A program made the position numbers and the translations under genes. The notes below the pieces were generated by a model. It was not told the origin of the DNA, did no database searches, and saw nothing but the letters and a program-made list of their open reading frames with translations. Of a stretch of 64,000 nucleotides of DNA, positions 36,374-44,734 are shown piece after piece. The stretch lies in the NCBI GenBank assembly GCA_900475325.1, contig LS483371.1:3348001-3412000 (forward strand). The letters run 5' to 3'. The DNA is from Paucimonas lemoignei (GTDB taxonomy: Bacteria > Pseudomonadota > Gammaproteobacteria > Pseudomonadales > Pseudomonadaceae). The first letter of the stretch is position 1. Every line of letters begins with the position of its first letter.

Positions 36374-36861
36374 AATGAAGCGTCATACTGGGCTACGGTT
36401 ACAGCCTCAAGCCACTCAACATTCTTACCGTCAAGCGTTTCTTGAATAGCCATGTGGGTCATGCCGGTCGTGCTGGTTGCGCCATGCCAATGCTTGACGC
36501 CTGGAGGAGTCCAAATCACGTCTCCAGGCTTGATAACCTGCTTTTCAGCACCCTCCTGTTGAACCCACCCGCTACCCGTCGTTACCACCAACGTTTGTCC
36601 CAGCGGGTGGGTATGCCAATTGGATCGCGCCCCTGGTTGGAAGGTGACATAGCCTGCCGAGACCTTCGATGGTGCATGAGCGGCAAACAGAGGGTCTATT
36701 CGTGCGCTGCCCACGAAATTCGTGGGCGCCCCGATAATTGAGGCCTGCTCGCCATTTTTTGCAATAGTCATAGAGTGCCGATTGAGTTCATCGGCAGCGC
36801 TGGCGTTAAGGGTGGCAGCGGCCAACAAGACGAATGCTGACAAGGTTGATCTGGGACGCAT
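36370..36861 (-). CDS. Cupin-domain protein, exported
   Basis: The 163-residue product has signal peptide [20 protein letters not shown] (cleavage after ASA) and one cupin-2 barrel: [14 protein letters not shown] for the first metal motif (HTH with further Gln/Glu) and [17 protein letters not shown] for the second. Such cupins often pair with CMD proteins as quercetinase-like or decarboxylase modules. The ATG at 36861 has GGGAGCTAC ahead and is preferred over 36888. It is translationally coupled to the CMD gene. Confidence 0.87.
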   Translation of the reverse strand: MRPRSTLSAFVLLAAATLNASAADELNRHSMTIAKNGEQASIIGAPTNFVGSARIDPLFAAHAPSKVSAGYVTFQPGARSNWHTHPLGQTLVVTTGSGWVQQEGAEKQVIKPGDVIWTPPGVKHWHGATSTTGMTHMAIQETLDGKNVEWLEAVTVAQYDASL

Positions 36862-36957
36862 CTGTAGCTCCCTGCTGAAGAAATACACGTGCCAACAACC
36901 TAAAGCATGATTTCTCGCTCAACTACCTGCTGCTGGGTTGATGTACAGATGAGCGTC

Positions 36958-36991
36958 ACTCACCAATGCCTGATTCCAACCATTGGTGAGT
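36958..36991. promoter_or_regulatory. 11-bp inverted repeat upstream of cupin/CMD operon
   Basis: ACTCACCAATG (36958-36968) and CATTGGTGAGT (36981-36991) are perfect inverted arms 12 bp apart, about 97 bp before the cupin start. The size suits a dimeric regulator such as the nearby LysR protein. The hairpin could also be a mobile-element trace. Confidence 0.4.
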
Positions 36992-37027
36992 ACAGCTCAG
37001 CGGTTCATCCTTCGCGGGTCTGTTTTC

Positions 37028-37203
37028 CTATGGACGGGCTTGCATTAGCGTAAGCGTCCCGAATCTATCAGGAGCGCCGAATATCGAAACATTATCTTTA
37101 GCGCGAGCCAAAATCGCCTCATTGCGGCCGCAAATAATCACATTATTGTTTTGAGCGAGATGTTTGGCGAGAGAGAAGCCGATGCCCGAGGCACCGTCAG
37201 TAA
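37028..37203 (-). pseudogene. Short-chain dehydrogenase (SDR) N-terminal fragment
   Basis: On the minus strand the frame reads ILLT, then after a one-base deletion GASGIGFSLAKHLAQNNNVI and ICGRNEAILARAK, the Rossmann dinucleotide-binding start of an SDR. It has lost its start codon exactly where the 26-bp repeat begins (37204-37229), carries a -1 frameshift in the glycine motif, and stops at 37028-37030 after about 55 residues. It is therefore a remnant cut at both ends. The break at the repeat marks a recombination joint. Confidence 0.72.
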
Positions 37204-37229
37204 GATGTCCTTGAATACGGATTCTAAGT
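37204..37229 (+). repeat. 26-bp direct repeat, right copy
   Basis: This matches 29384-29409 at 25 of 26 positions, same orientation, 7.8 kb apart. The SDR fragment on its left is cut exactly at its edge. Confidence 0.8.
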
Positions 37230-37382
37230 CATGCTCGCCGCTCGGGAGTTTTACCGCGAAGTGCTGTCGCGACGGGTATCGAATACGGCGAATCTCATTC
37301 TATGCGGCCGTACCCACCCCCCCAGAACCTTTGCCTTCGGCAATGATCGGTTAGTTGTGAACCCAGGTCCCGATGATCGGTT

Positions 37383-38150
37383 TTACTGGCGCCTGTTCGC
37401 CAGTCGCGCGAACAGGACAGTAGCGGCAACGGCCAACAGCACACCCGTTGCAACGGCGGTGTAGACGCCCCACTGCAGGACCATCATCTTCAAAGCCAGG
37501 TAAAAACAGACAACCCCCAAGGCGCCAATCGCGTTGCCTCGCACGATCGCCGCCAGTTCAGAGCGGCCACCCTGCACATGAGCAAACACTGCCAGCGGCC
37601 AGGCGATCACGGGGATAGGCGCCAGGAACCCGCTGGCGACTGGCCCCAGCCACTGCGCACTCGCGGTGATCAACAGCAGCAAACAAGTCGCCGTCAACAT
37701 GCGCATCGGAATGATCCAGGCAGGCGCGGGAACATAACGTCCGGAGGGGCTTCGGCAGGCTTTGGAGGTGACGCTGAGAATCACCGCAACCAGTAAAAGA
37801 GTCGATGCGATGGAAACACCCAGTGACCCAATCCCGTTCATGCAAAAGGCCACGGCCACATAGAAGGCTAACGCCGTCACGCACCCGATCACCGCCGATG
37901 TACGCCGAGTCACGGTGAAGTAAAACAGGTAAGTGGCCTGGATGGCGGCTACGCCCGCCAGGGCTCCCGGCACTGCCAGCGAGGCGAACCGAGGGCCTTG
38001 TTCGATGCTCAGGAATAGCATGACGAGCGCGGAAGTCACCGGCAGCCCCGATAGCAGGCCGGCAATGTGCGTGCCCCAGCGCTTGCCGGCGAGGGAGATG
38101 GAAAGCATCAGCAGTGGGGTGATGATCAGCTTTAGGTAGAAGGCGGTCAT
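37383..38150 (-). CDS. Multi-pass membrane protein of unknown function
   Basis: The 255-residue product is almost entirely hydrophobic, with about eight transmembrane helices (first: FYLKLIITPLLMLSISLAG). Conserved-looking GKRWGTHIAGLLSGLPVTSA after helix 1 resembles a substrate loop of small inner-membrane transporters. I do not recognise the family with certainty. It is separate from the neighbouring HAD gene (about 260 bp between). Confidence 0.7.
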   Translation of the reverse strand: MTAFYLKLIITPLLMLSISLAGKRWGTHIAGLLSGLPVTSALVMLFLSIEQGPRFASLAVPGALAGVAAIQATYLFYFTVTRRTSAVIGCVTALAFYVAVAFCMNGIGSLGVSIASTLLLVAVILSVTSKACRSPSGRYVPAPAWIIPMRMLTATCLLLLITASAQWLGPVASGFLAPIPVIAWPLAVFAHVQGGRSELAAIVRGNAIGALGVVCFYLALKMMVLQWGVYTAVATGVLLAVAATVLFARLANRRQ

Positions 38151-38413
38151 GGGGAGCGTCGTTGTTCCTGGTTGAAGGCATCGTGGCAGGCAGCTAATGG
38201 CTCACAGCGACCGGGTGACCGCCCCGTCTCCGTTGCGCGGTCAAACTGCCTTCTGTTCGGCCACCTTAAACGCGTCGTCCACTTCGATGCCAAGGTATCT
38301 CACAGTACGTGATTTCCGTGCGCGACATCAAAGACGTGGCTTCGTCAGAACGCATGCACTGCAGGGATTTTTGACCGACCAGAGGGTAGGCGCCATGGCA
38401 ACGACTCCGCGGG

Positions 38414-39118
38414 TTACCAGCCAAGGGATTCGAACAGCGGCACGACTTGATCGAGGGTGCTCACTGTCGCATCGGGTCGATAGTCGGGCAGCAATTGCCG
38501 ACCGGTACCGCGGTCGATCCAGATGCAGCGAAACTGCATGTCACGCGCGGCGGCGTGGTCCAGGTGCGGGCTGGCACAGATGTGCACCACTTCATCACGG
38601 CGTACGCCCAGCTGCTGGTGAGCGTAGTCGAACAGGCGCGGATCGGGCTTGTAGGCACCGGCCTGCTGGGCGGTGATGACCTGGTCAATGTGCCCACCAA
38701 GCTGCGCGACGTTGCCGGCAATGATGTCGTCATCGGTATTCGACACGATGCACAGCTTGAAGCCCATGGCCTTGAGGCGCGCGAGCGTGTCGAGCACTTC
38801 AGGAAATGGCGGCATCTGGGCAATCGCCCCGGCCAGCTGCTGGCTGTCCTCGGCCGAACTGGGCAACTCCAATTCCTCCAGCGCAAGCTGCAACCCCAGC
38901 GTGCTCAACTGACGGAACGAACGGTACGGCGGCGTCTGTTCCAGGCGATGTTCATGGCGGTCATACACGTCGATCAGGCGATTGGCATCGACACTGTGCT
39001 GCCCCTTGGTGCCGAGGATTTTCGCGGCAACCGCCTGCAAGCCCTCATCCCATTGAATCAAAGTGCCGTAGCAATCGAATGTCAGCCATTCGGGACGCGA
39101 TGTGTTTTCGAATTTCAT
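38414..39118 (-). CDS. Haloacid dehalogenase, type II-like (HAD superfamily)
   Basis: This 234-residue enzyme has the four HAD motifs: nucleophile Asp15 in LTFDCYGTLIQWD, Ser/Thr in CIVSNTDDDI, Lys in YKPDPRLFDYA and the acidic pair region VVHICASPHLDHAAARD. The last resembles L-2-haloacid dehalogenases, in which a water replaces a halide, but other hydrolytic roles are possible. The ATG at 39118, preceded by GAGGAGAACAGC, is preferred over 39157. It is divergent from a LysR gene. Confidence 0.85.
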   Translation of the reverse strand: MKFENTSRPEWLTFDCYGTLIQWDEGLQAVAAKILGTKGQHSVDANRLIDVYDRHEHRLEQTPPYRSFRQLSTLGLQLALEELELPSSAEDSQQLAGAIAQMPPFPEVLDTLARLKAMGFKLCIVSNTDDDIIAGNVAQLGGHIDQVITAQQAGAYKPDPRLFDYAHQQLGVRRDEVVHICASPHLDHAAARDMQFRCIWIDRGTGRQLLPDYRPDATVSTLDQVVPLFESLGW

Positions 39119-39223
39119 GCTGTTCTCCTCTCTGGGGAAATTCAGCTTACGAGCCAATGCTGTCAGCGGGAAATTAAATTACTATGCCATCTTCAGTTGA
39201 AAAACGAATATCAAGGATTCGCC

Positions 39224-40072
39224 ATGCTCGACCTCGAACTGCTCAAGACCTTCGTATGCGTGGTTGATGAGGGCAGCTTCACACGAGCCGCCGAACGCGT
39301 GCACCGCACCCAATCGACGGTGAGTCAGCAGGTGCGCAAGCTGGAAAAAATGGTCGGCCACACGCTTTTGCTTCGCGATCGGACGGGGCAGAACATCAGC
39401 GTCAGCGAACATGGAGAAATGCTGATTCAGTACGCCCGGCGCATGCTGGCCATGTCCTCGGAGGCGCTGGATGCCCTCGCCAACGATGTCGACCCGGAAA
39501 CGCTGCGCATTGGCGTGCCGGAGGACTTCGACTCACGACGCATGACGAGTATCCTCGCCGGCTTCAAGCAGGTCCGCCCCAAAGCGCGACTGGAAACCAT
39601 CAGCGGCATGAGTACAGATCTCAAACAGAACCTTGCTACAGGCGTCATTGACATCGCATTGGTCAAACGTGAGCCAAACAGCGGGCCTGGTTGGGCGACA
39701 TGGCCGGAGCGGCTGGTGTGGGTCAGGGGAATAGATAGCCACTTCGCCAACGGTATATTGCCATTGGCGCTATTCCCGCAGGGCTGCATCTATCGGCAAC
39801 GAGCGATCCGCTTGTTGGATGTGGCACAGCGGCCTTGGCGGGTTGCGTTTGGCAGTCATAGCCTGACGAGCATCCAGGCAGCGGTGGCCTCAGGGCTGGG
39901 TGTCTCGGTTCTGCCCGCTTCGGCGGTGCTGCCAGAACATACCGTATGCACGGATCTTCCTGAATTGGCGCCGACCGAGTTGGCGCTGATCAGTCGCGAA
40001 GGCACTCTGACCGGGTTGCAGCGAGCGCTGGTAGAGTTTCTCCGTGAAGAATTGGGCAAGTCATCCAGTTAA
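39224..40072 (+). CDS. LysR-family transcriptional regulator
   Basis: This 282-residue protein has winged helix MLDLELLKTFVCVVDEGSFT ... TQSTVSQQVRKLEKMVGH and an effector domain with the FDSRRMTSILAGFKQVRPKA helix. The ATG at 39224 is the family start with AAGGATTC ahead; a long in-frame extension back to 38447 is only the antisense of the HAD gene. It is divergent from that gene, which it may control. Confidence 0.9.
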   Translation: MLDLELLKTFVCVVDEGSFTRAAERVHRTQSTVSQQVRKLEKMVGHTLLLRDRTGQNISVSEHGEMLIQYARRMLAMSSEALDALANDVDPETLRIGVPEDFDSRRMTSILAGFKQVRPKARLETISGMSTDLKQNLATGVIDIALVKREPNSGPGWATWPERLVWVRGIDSHFANGILPLALFPQGCIYRQRAIRLLDVAQRPWRVAFGSHSLTSIQAAVASGLGVSVLPASAVLPEHTVCTDLPELAPTELALISREGTLTGLQRALVEFLREELGKSSS

Positions 40073-40157
40073 TCAACCCCTGCGTTGGCAAATACCTGGG
40101 CAGCATTAACCCGATGCAGGCACTCACCGCTAAGCCGTGCCCGCCACACTCCCCCGC

Positions 40158-40955
40158 TCATGCAAACGGCAGTGGCCCGCGGAATGTGCCGATGGGCACC
40201 CAGTGGGTAATCAGCCCCGTATCCGGCTTCCAGTGATGCAGGAGTAACGCCGGCGGCTCTACATATGACGCCTCTTCAGCCTCTGGATCCAGGGCCAATC
40301 CGATGGCAGTCGTGGTGCTGGGGGCGGTGCACAGGACTGTGCCGCCAAAACGTAATTGCATCGAGCGGTGAATGTGTCCGCACACCACGCGTTCGATCGC
40401 CGGATAGCGCTGCACCACCTCGCGCAGCCGCTCCGAGTTCCGGCAGGCATAGGTGTCGATATAAGGAATACCACTGAGGAACGGTGGCTGGTGCAACATG
40501 ATCAGCGTGGGGCGTGCTGGCTCCTGGGCGAGTGCCGCATCGAGCCAGTTCTGAGCCTCGTCGGTCATGTCGCCATGATGTTCCTGCGGTACCGTCACAT
40601 CCACACCAATGATCCGCACCGGTCCAAGGTCATCGGCGACGAAGTGCCAGGGGCCTGCCGTTGAAGAGAGATACGGCAGGGAAAAGCTGGAACCCATTAA
40701 TGTTCGGTCATCGTGATTGCCAGGAATCATCAACAAGGGCTGCTCGATCCCGGCCAGCAATGTACGCGCCATTGCATACTCTTGCGGTAGCCCCTCATCC
40801 ACCAGGTCGCCGGTGATGATCACGACATCGGGTCGCGGCGTGAGCCTGTTCAGGTGTGCAATGGCCTGCTCGCACATCGTGTTTGAATCAACCAGCCCCT
40901 GATAAAGCATGCCTTGCGGCCTGATATGCAGATCGGAAAGGTGGGCAATCAGCAC
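40158..40955 (-). CDS. Metallophosphoesterase (CpdA/GpdQ-like phosphodiesterase)
   Basis: This 265-residue enzyme has a complete calcineurin-like metal site: LIAHLSDLHIRP (Asp8, His10), ITGDLVDEG, MIPGNHDDRT, HQPPF and CGHIHRSM. The class III cyclic-nucleotide / glycerophosphodiester phosphodiesterases share this set. The GTG at 40955, with GGAGAATG ahead, puts the first motif at the N terminus as in the family; a longer frame to 41123 is less likely. It stands apart from its neighbours. Confidence 0.88.
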   Translation of the reverse strand: MLIAHLSDLHIRPQGMLYQGLVDSNTMCEQAIAHLNRLTPRPDVVIITGDLVDEGLPQEYAMARTLLAGIEQPLLMIPGNHDDRTLMGSSFSLPYLSSTAGPWHFVADDLGPVRIIGVDVTVPQEHHGDMTDEAQNWLDAALAQEPARPTLIMLHQPPFLSGIPYIDTYACRNSERLREVVQRYPAIERVVCGHIHRSMQLRFGGTVLCTAPSTTTAIGLALDPEAEEASYVEPPALLLHHWKPDTGLITHWVPIGTFRGPLPFA

Positions 40956-41166
40956 GGAACATTCTCCATAGAGGATCAATGGTGGGGTGAAAATCGCATG
41001 CCTGAGCCTGCGATGGACGGGGTCAGCTTGCATGCGGCATGCCAGAGCGCCGAGTTCCTGAAGGCCGGCCCAGGCTCGAACAGTCAGTCGCCGAAGCAAA
41101 ATAACCAGGCGCAATCCCGGCACATAACTTGCTCTTCAGGTACTCCTGGCCTTGCTGGAAGTCCCC

Positions 41167-42159
41167 ATGCTGCACTCCCATCTCACCACCCTCAACGCTG
41201 TCTCACTGGTCCTGAGCACGTTCAAGGCGCAAGGCTGGTCTGCCGAGGCGCTGCTGGCCGGCAGTGGCATATGCGCGGCGGACTTGAGCCGTGCCGACAC
41301 GCGCATCGCCACGCATCAGGAGATGCAGGTGTGCGCCAATGCCGTGGCTCTGCAGCGCGATATCGGCCTGATCGTCGGGCGGCGTATGCATGTCTCATCC
41401 TACGGCATGCTCGGCTATGCCCTGCTCACCAGTGCCACTTTCGGTGACGCGCTACGTCTGGCGATGCGTTATCCCGCGCTGCTGGGAACACTGTTCGAGC
41501 TGAGTATGGAGGAAGACGGCGAACGTATCTGGTTCACTGCGGGCGATTACCGCGAGAATCCGGCACTGACCGCCTTCAATGTCGAGCTGTGTCTGGGGTC
41601 GCTGAAGGTCATTTGCGACGACCTGCTCGGCCACTCACTGCCTTTGCTGGGCGCTCGCTTTGAGCACGATGCGCCGGACTATCAGACTCGCTACGCCGAA
41701 TGTTTCGACTGTCCGTTGCAGTTCCAGGCCACCGTCAATGCATTTGCTTTTGATAAACACTGGCTCGCTCAGCCTTTACCGCTGGCTGACGCGGTAACCC
41801 ATCAAGCGATGACTGAGCGCTGCCGAAAACAGAACACTGAATTCACCGGGCGCGAGGCCTGGCTGGGACGAATCCGGCAATTGCTGGCTACACAACTGCA
41901 TGCCGCACCTGGGCTGGACGGGCTGGCCCGACAGATGAACTGTTCGGCGCGCACCTTGCGTCGACACTTGCACGACCTGGGCTGCAGCTATCAGGAACTG
42001 CTCGACGAGCTTCGTTTCGAACGCGCCAAGCAACTGCTGGCCGAAGACCGGTGGCCCATCTACCGGATCGCCGAGACGCTGGGCTTCAGCGAGACCGCAA
42101 GCTTTCGGCACGCCTTTGTGCGCTGGAGTGGCGTGACGCCGAGCCAATTTCGCGCATGA
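41167..42159 (+). CDS. AraC-family transcriptional regulator
   Basis: The 330-residue protein has an N-terminal arabinose-binding-type domain (OruR-like; YGMLGYALLTSATFGDALRL ... AFNVELCLGSLKVI) and a C-terminal double helix-turn-helix (AARTLRRHL region and IAETLGFSETASFRHAFVRW). It precedes the deacetylase and polyamine-binding-protein genes on the same strand, so it probably activates them in response to an acetylpolyamine or related amine. The ATG at 41167 is preferred over a TTG at 41152. Confidence 0.87.
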   Translation: MLHSHLTTLNAVSLVLSTFKAQGWSAEALLAGSGICAADLSRADTRIATHQEMQVCANAVALQRDIGLIVGRRMHVSSYGMLGYALLTSATFGDALRLAMRYPALLGTLFELSMEEDGERIWFTAGDYRENPALTAFNVELCLGSLKVICDDLLGHSLPLLGARFEHDAPDYQTRYAECFDCPLQFQATVNAFAFDKHWLAQPLPLADAVTHQAMTERCRKQNTEFTGREAWLGRIRQLLATQLHAAPGLDGLARQMNCSARTLRRHLHDLGCSYQELLDELRFERAKQLLAEDRWPIYRIAETLGFSETASFRHAFVRWSGVTPSQFRA

Positions 42160-42291
42160 CGCCTCATTGAGGGGCGAATTACGGACAGAAAATCTGGCCA
42201 TATTTATCCCCTTTTGGCCGCACTTGCCGTTCTCATAAACCGCGCCCGGCGCAAGACTGTATTCACCGATACAGCCTGCGGAGAACAACAA

Positions 42292-43326
42292 TTGCTGACA
42301 ATCTACTCGGATGATCACCACCTGCACCACGGCCGCTGTGAACTGATGGACGGGCAACTGATGCCCTGCTTCGAAATGCCTTCGCGTGCCGACCATGTGT
42401 TGCAACGGATCAAGGACCGCCAGCTTGGCGAGGTGCAGGCGCCGCAGGACTTTGGCCTGGAACCGCTCCAACGCATCCATAGCCGTGAGTACCTCGATTT
42501 CTTCCAGGGTGCCTGGGCGCGCTGGAGCGAATTCGGTCAGGACGGTGACCTCCTGCCCTACACCTGGCCCGCCCGCACCCTGCGTCGCGTGATACCCGAA
42601 AGCCTGCATGGCCAATTGGGTTATTACAGCTTCGACGGCGGAGCGCCAATCACCGCTGGCACGTGGCAGGCAGCCTACTCGGCAGCGCAGGTCGCGCTTA
42701 GCGCCCAGCAAGCGATTCAGCAAGGTGCCCACAGCGCTTTCGCCCTGTGCCGTCCGCCGGGACATCACGCAGCGGGCGACTTGATGGGCGGTTATTGCTA
42801 CCTCAACAACGCCGCCATTGCCGCCCAGGCCTTTCTTGATCAGGGCCACAAAAAGGTCGCGATTCTGGATGTGGACTACCACCACGGCAACGGCACTCAG
42901 TCGATTTTCTATGCGCGCAACGATGTGCTGTTTACCTCGATCCACGGCCACCCGGAAGCGGAGTTTCCGTTTTTCCTGGGCTATGCCGACGAACCGGGTG
43001 AAGGCGCAGGTGTCGGCTTCAACTTCAACTACCCTCTGCCGGCCGGTTCCGGCTGGGACACCTGGAGCGCGGCGCTGGAGCAAGCCTGCACAGAAATCGA
43101 TCGTTACGACGCCGACATCATCGTCGTCTCCCTGGGCGTGGACACATTCAAGGACGACCCGATCTCGAAGTTCAAACTCGACAGCCCGGATTACCTGGCG
43201 ATGGGTGCACGCATCTCCCGCCTGGGTAAACCTACGCTGTTCGTGATGGAAGGTGGCTACGCGGTGGAAGAAATCGGCATCAATGCCGTCAACGTTCTCG
43301 AAGGTTTTGAAGGGGCTGCCCAATGA
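42292..43326 (+). CDS. aphA: Histone-deacetylase-family acetylpolyamine amidohydrolase (AphA-like)
   Basis: This 344-residue zinc hydrolase is of class II HDAC type. MLTIYSDDHHLHHG start, PGHHAAGDLMGGYCYLNNAA, zinc ligands in VDYHHGNGTQ and the later VSLGVDTFKDDP, and catalytic Tyr in EGGYAVEEIG are all present. It matches the Pseudomonas acetylpolyamine deacetylases, which release polyamines for catabolism. The start is taken as TTG 42292, since GGAGAACAA stands in front and the homologous N terminus MLTIYSDDHHLHHG follows exactly; the upstream frame to 42214 has no such support. Confidence 0.9.
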   Translation: MLTIYSDDHHLHHGRCELMDGQLMPCFEMPSRADHVLQRIKDRQLGEVQAPQDFGLEPLQRIHSREYLDFFQGAWARWSEFGQDGDLLPYTWPARTLRRVIPESLHGQLGYYSFDGGAPITAGTWQAAYSAAQVALSAQQAIQQGAHSAFALCRPPGHHAAGDLMGGYCYLNNAAIAAQAFLDQGHKKVAILDVDYHHGNGTQSIFYARNDVLFTSIHGHPEAEFPFFLGYADEPGEGAGVGFNFNYPLPAGSGWDTWSAALEQACTEIDRYDADIIVVSLGVDTFKDDPISKFKLDSPDYLAMGARISRLGKPTLFVMEGGYAVEEIGINAVNVLEGFEGAAQ

Positions 43327-44414
43327 ACATGTTCAAGTCACTGATCCTCTGCGCTGCCGTTATCAGCGGCGTGGCTCATGCCGAAGAGAAAACCCTGCGG
43401 GTCTACAACTGGTTTGACTACATCACCCCCAAGGCGCTGGAGGACTTCAAGGCGCAGAATTCCAGCCTTAAATTGGTGTACGACATCTTCGACACCAACG
43501 AAGCGTTGGAAGCCAAGCTGCTAACCGGCAACTCCGGGTATGACGTGGTGGTGCCGTCCAACGTGTTCCTGGCCAAGCAGATCGAAGCCGGTGTATTCCA
43601 GCCGTTGGACCGCAGCCAACTGCCGAACTGGAACCACCTCGATCCCAAGCTGATGAAGCTGATCGAAGCCAACGATCCGGGCAATAAATTCGCCGTGCCC
43701 TACATGTACGGCACCATCCTGATCGGCTTCAACCCGGACAAAGTCAAGGCCGCCCTGGGTGCCGATGCGCCAGTGGACAGCTGGGACTTGATCTTCAAGG
43801 AAGAAAACATCAGCAAGCTCAAGCACTGCGGTGTAGCGCTGCTGGACTCGCCCTCCGAAATCCTGCCCCTGGCCTTGCAGCACCTGGGCCTGGACCCTAA
43901 CAGCAGCAACCCCAAGGACTATGTGAAGGCCGAAGCGCTGCTGATGAAAATCCGCCCCTATATCACCTACTTCCATTCCTCCAAATACATGGCTGATATC
44001 GCCAACGGCGACATCTGCGTTGCTGTGGGTTACTCCGGCAGCTTTTCCCAGGCCGCCAACCGCGCCAAAGAGGCCAAGAACGGCGTGACCGTCGACATGC
44101 GCCTGCCCAAGGAAGGCGCACCCATCTGGTTTGACATGCTCGCCATCCCCAAGGGTGCCAAGAACCCACAAGCCGCCTACACCTTTATCAACTACCTGCT
44201 GCAACCACAGGTGATCGCGCCGATCAGCGACTTTGTCGGCTACCCGAACCCGAACAAGGACGCGACAGACCAAGTCGACCCGTCGATCCGCAACAACCCC
44301 AATCTGTACCCGACCGAAGCGGCGATGACCACGCTATACACCCTCAAACCCTTGGGCCGTGATGCGGAGCGCGCCAGAACACGGGCCTGGACCAAGATCA
44401 AGTCAGGCACCTGA
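43323..44414 (+). CDS. Polyamine ABC transporter substrate-binding protein (SpuD/PotF-like)
   Basis: This 363-residue periplasmic protein has a signal peptide (MNMFKSLILCAAVISGVAHA, cleavage before EEKTLRV) followed by the spermidine/putrescine-binding fold: YNWFDYITPKALEDF, GYDVVVPSNVFLAKQI and GYSGSFSQAANRAKE. It captures putrescine- or spermidine-like amines for an ABC permease. Its start overlaps the aphA stop (ATGA), so the two are translationally coupled, linking uptake and deacetylation. No permease or ATPase genes follow here, so it must share a transporter encoded elsewhere. Confidence 0.9.
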   Translation: MNMFKSLILCAAVISGVAHAEEKTLRVYNWFDYITPKALEDFKAQNSSLKLVYDIFDTNEALEAKLLTGNSGYDVVVPSNVFLAKQIEAGVFQPLDRSQLPNWNHLDPKLMKLIEANDPGNKFAVPYMYGTILIGFNPDKVKAALGADAPVDSWDLIFKEENISKLKHCGVALLDSPSEILPLALQHLGLDPNSSNPKDYVKAEALLMKIRPYITYFHSSKYMADIANGDICVAVGYSGSFSQAANRAKEAKNGVTVDMRLPKEGAPIWFDMLAIPKGAKNPQAAYTFINYLLQPQVIAPISDFVGYPNPNKDATDQVDPSIRNNPNLYPTEAAMTTLYTLKPLGRDAERARTRAWTKIKSGT

Positions 44415-44734
44415 TACTTGCCGTCAGACGTAGCTGGGCGGACTGGATGACCAGGCTTTCATCTGAGGTGAAGCGTGCCGTGAGCTTTGGAAAGCGCCCA
44501 GCGATTGATTAGTGGTCTCAGGTCGAGAGGGCTTCAGGTCAAGCAGGGACATGGACGTCAGCTTTCTATCTCACTTAACGCCCCGCACCTAACCTAGTTT
44601 TCCTACGCCTCCCTACCCAGCCGAGCTGGCATCGTCGAGTTAACTTTCAAGCTCACGAGCCCGCCCCATGGGCCTATTCCTCTGCGAAGAACCCTCCAAG
44701 GCAAGTCATCGCCAAAGTAGTCGGCGCGACCGAA
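44415..44734. other. Intergenic region containing a topB scrap
   Basis: No intact gene. The second half (44565-44734) is the topB remnant annotated separately. The first part shows nothing recognisable. Confidence 0.5.
44565..44734 (+). pseudogene. topB: topB 5'-end scrap, second copy
   Basis: The frame reads MGLFLCEEPSK from the ATG at 44668 and then shifts because of small deletions, keeping the GKASHRQSSRRDRI region as a recognisable but out-of-frame copy of the TOPRIM start. The non-coding stretch before it (from about 44565) also aligns with 20544-20650. The similarity ends at the stop of the MFS gene. It appears to be a footprint of a second, older topB-bearing element, or a duplicated end of the one at 20.6 kb. 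Confidence 0.75.

Larger units (their letters stand above)
36862..37382. other. Intergenic stretch with palindrome, broken SDR gene and direct repeat
   Basis: No intact gene is supported. The stretch holds the putative cupin promoter, an 11-bp inverted repeat (36958-36991), a scrap of an SDR gene (37028-37203) and the right 26-bp repeat (37204-37229). The rest, 37230-37380, has no recognisable content. Confidence 0.5.

Noticed and set aside
38447..39223. N-terminal extension of the LysR gene at 39224
   Set aside because: It is antisense to the HAD-type dehalogenase gene and the LysR family start with a ribosome-binding site is at 39224.
41776..43323. 515-codon minus-strand frame opposite aphA
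   Set aside because: aphA on the plus strand has all zinc and catalytic motifs; the minus frame has none.
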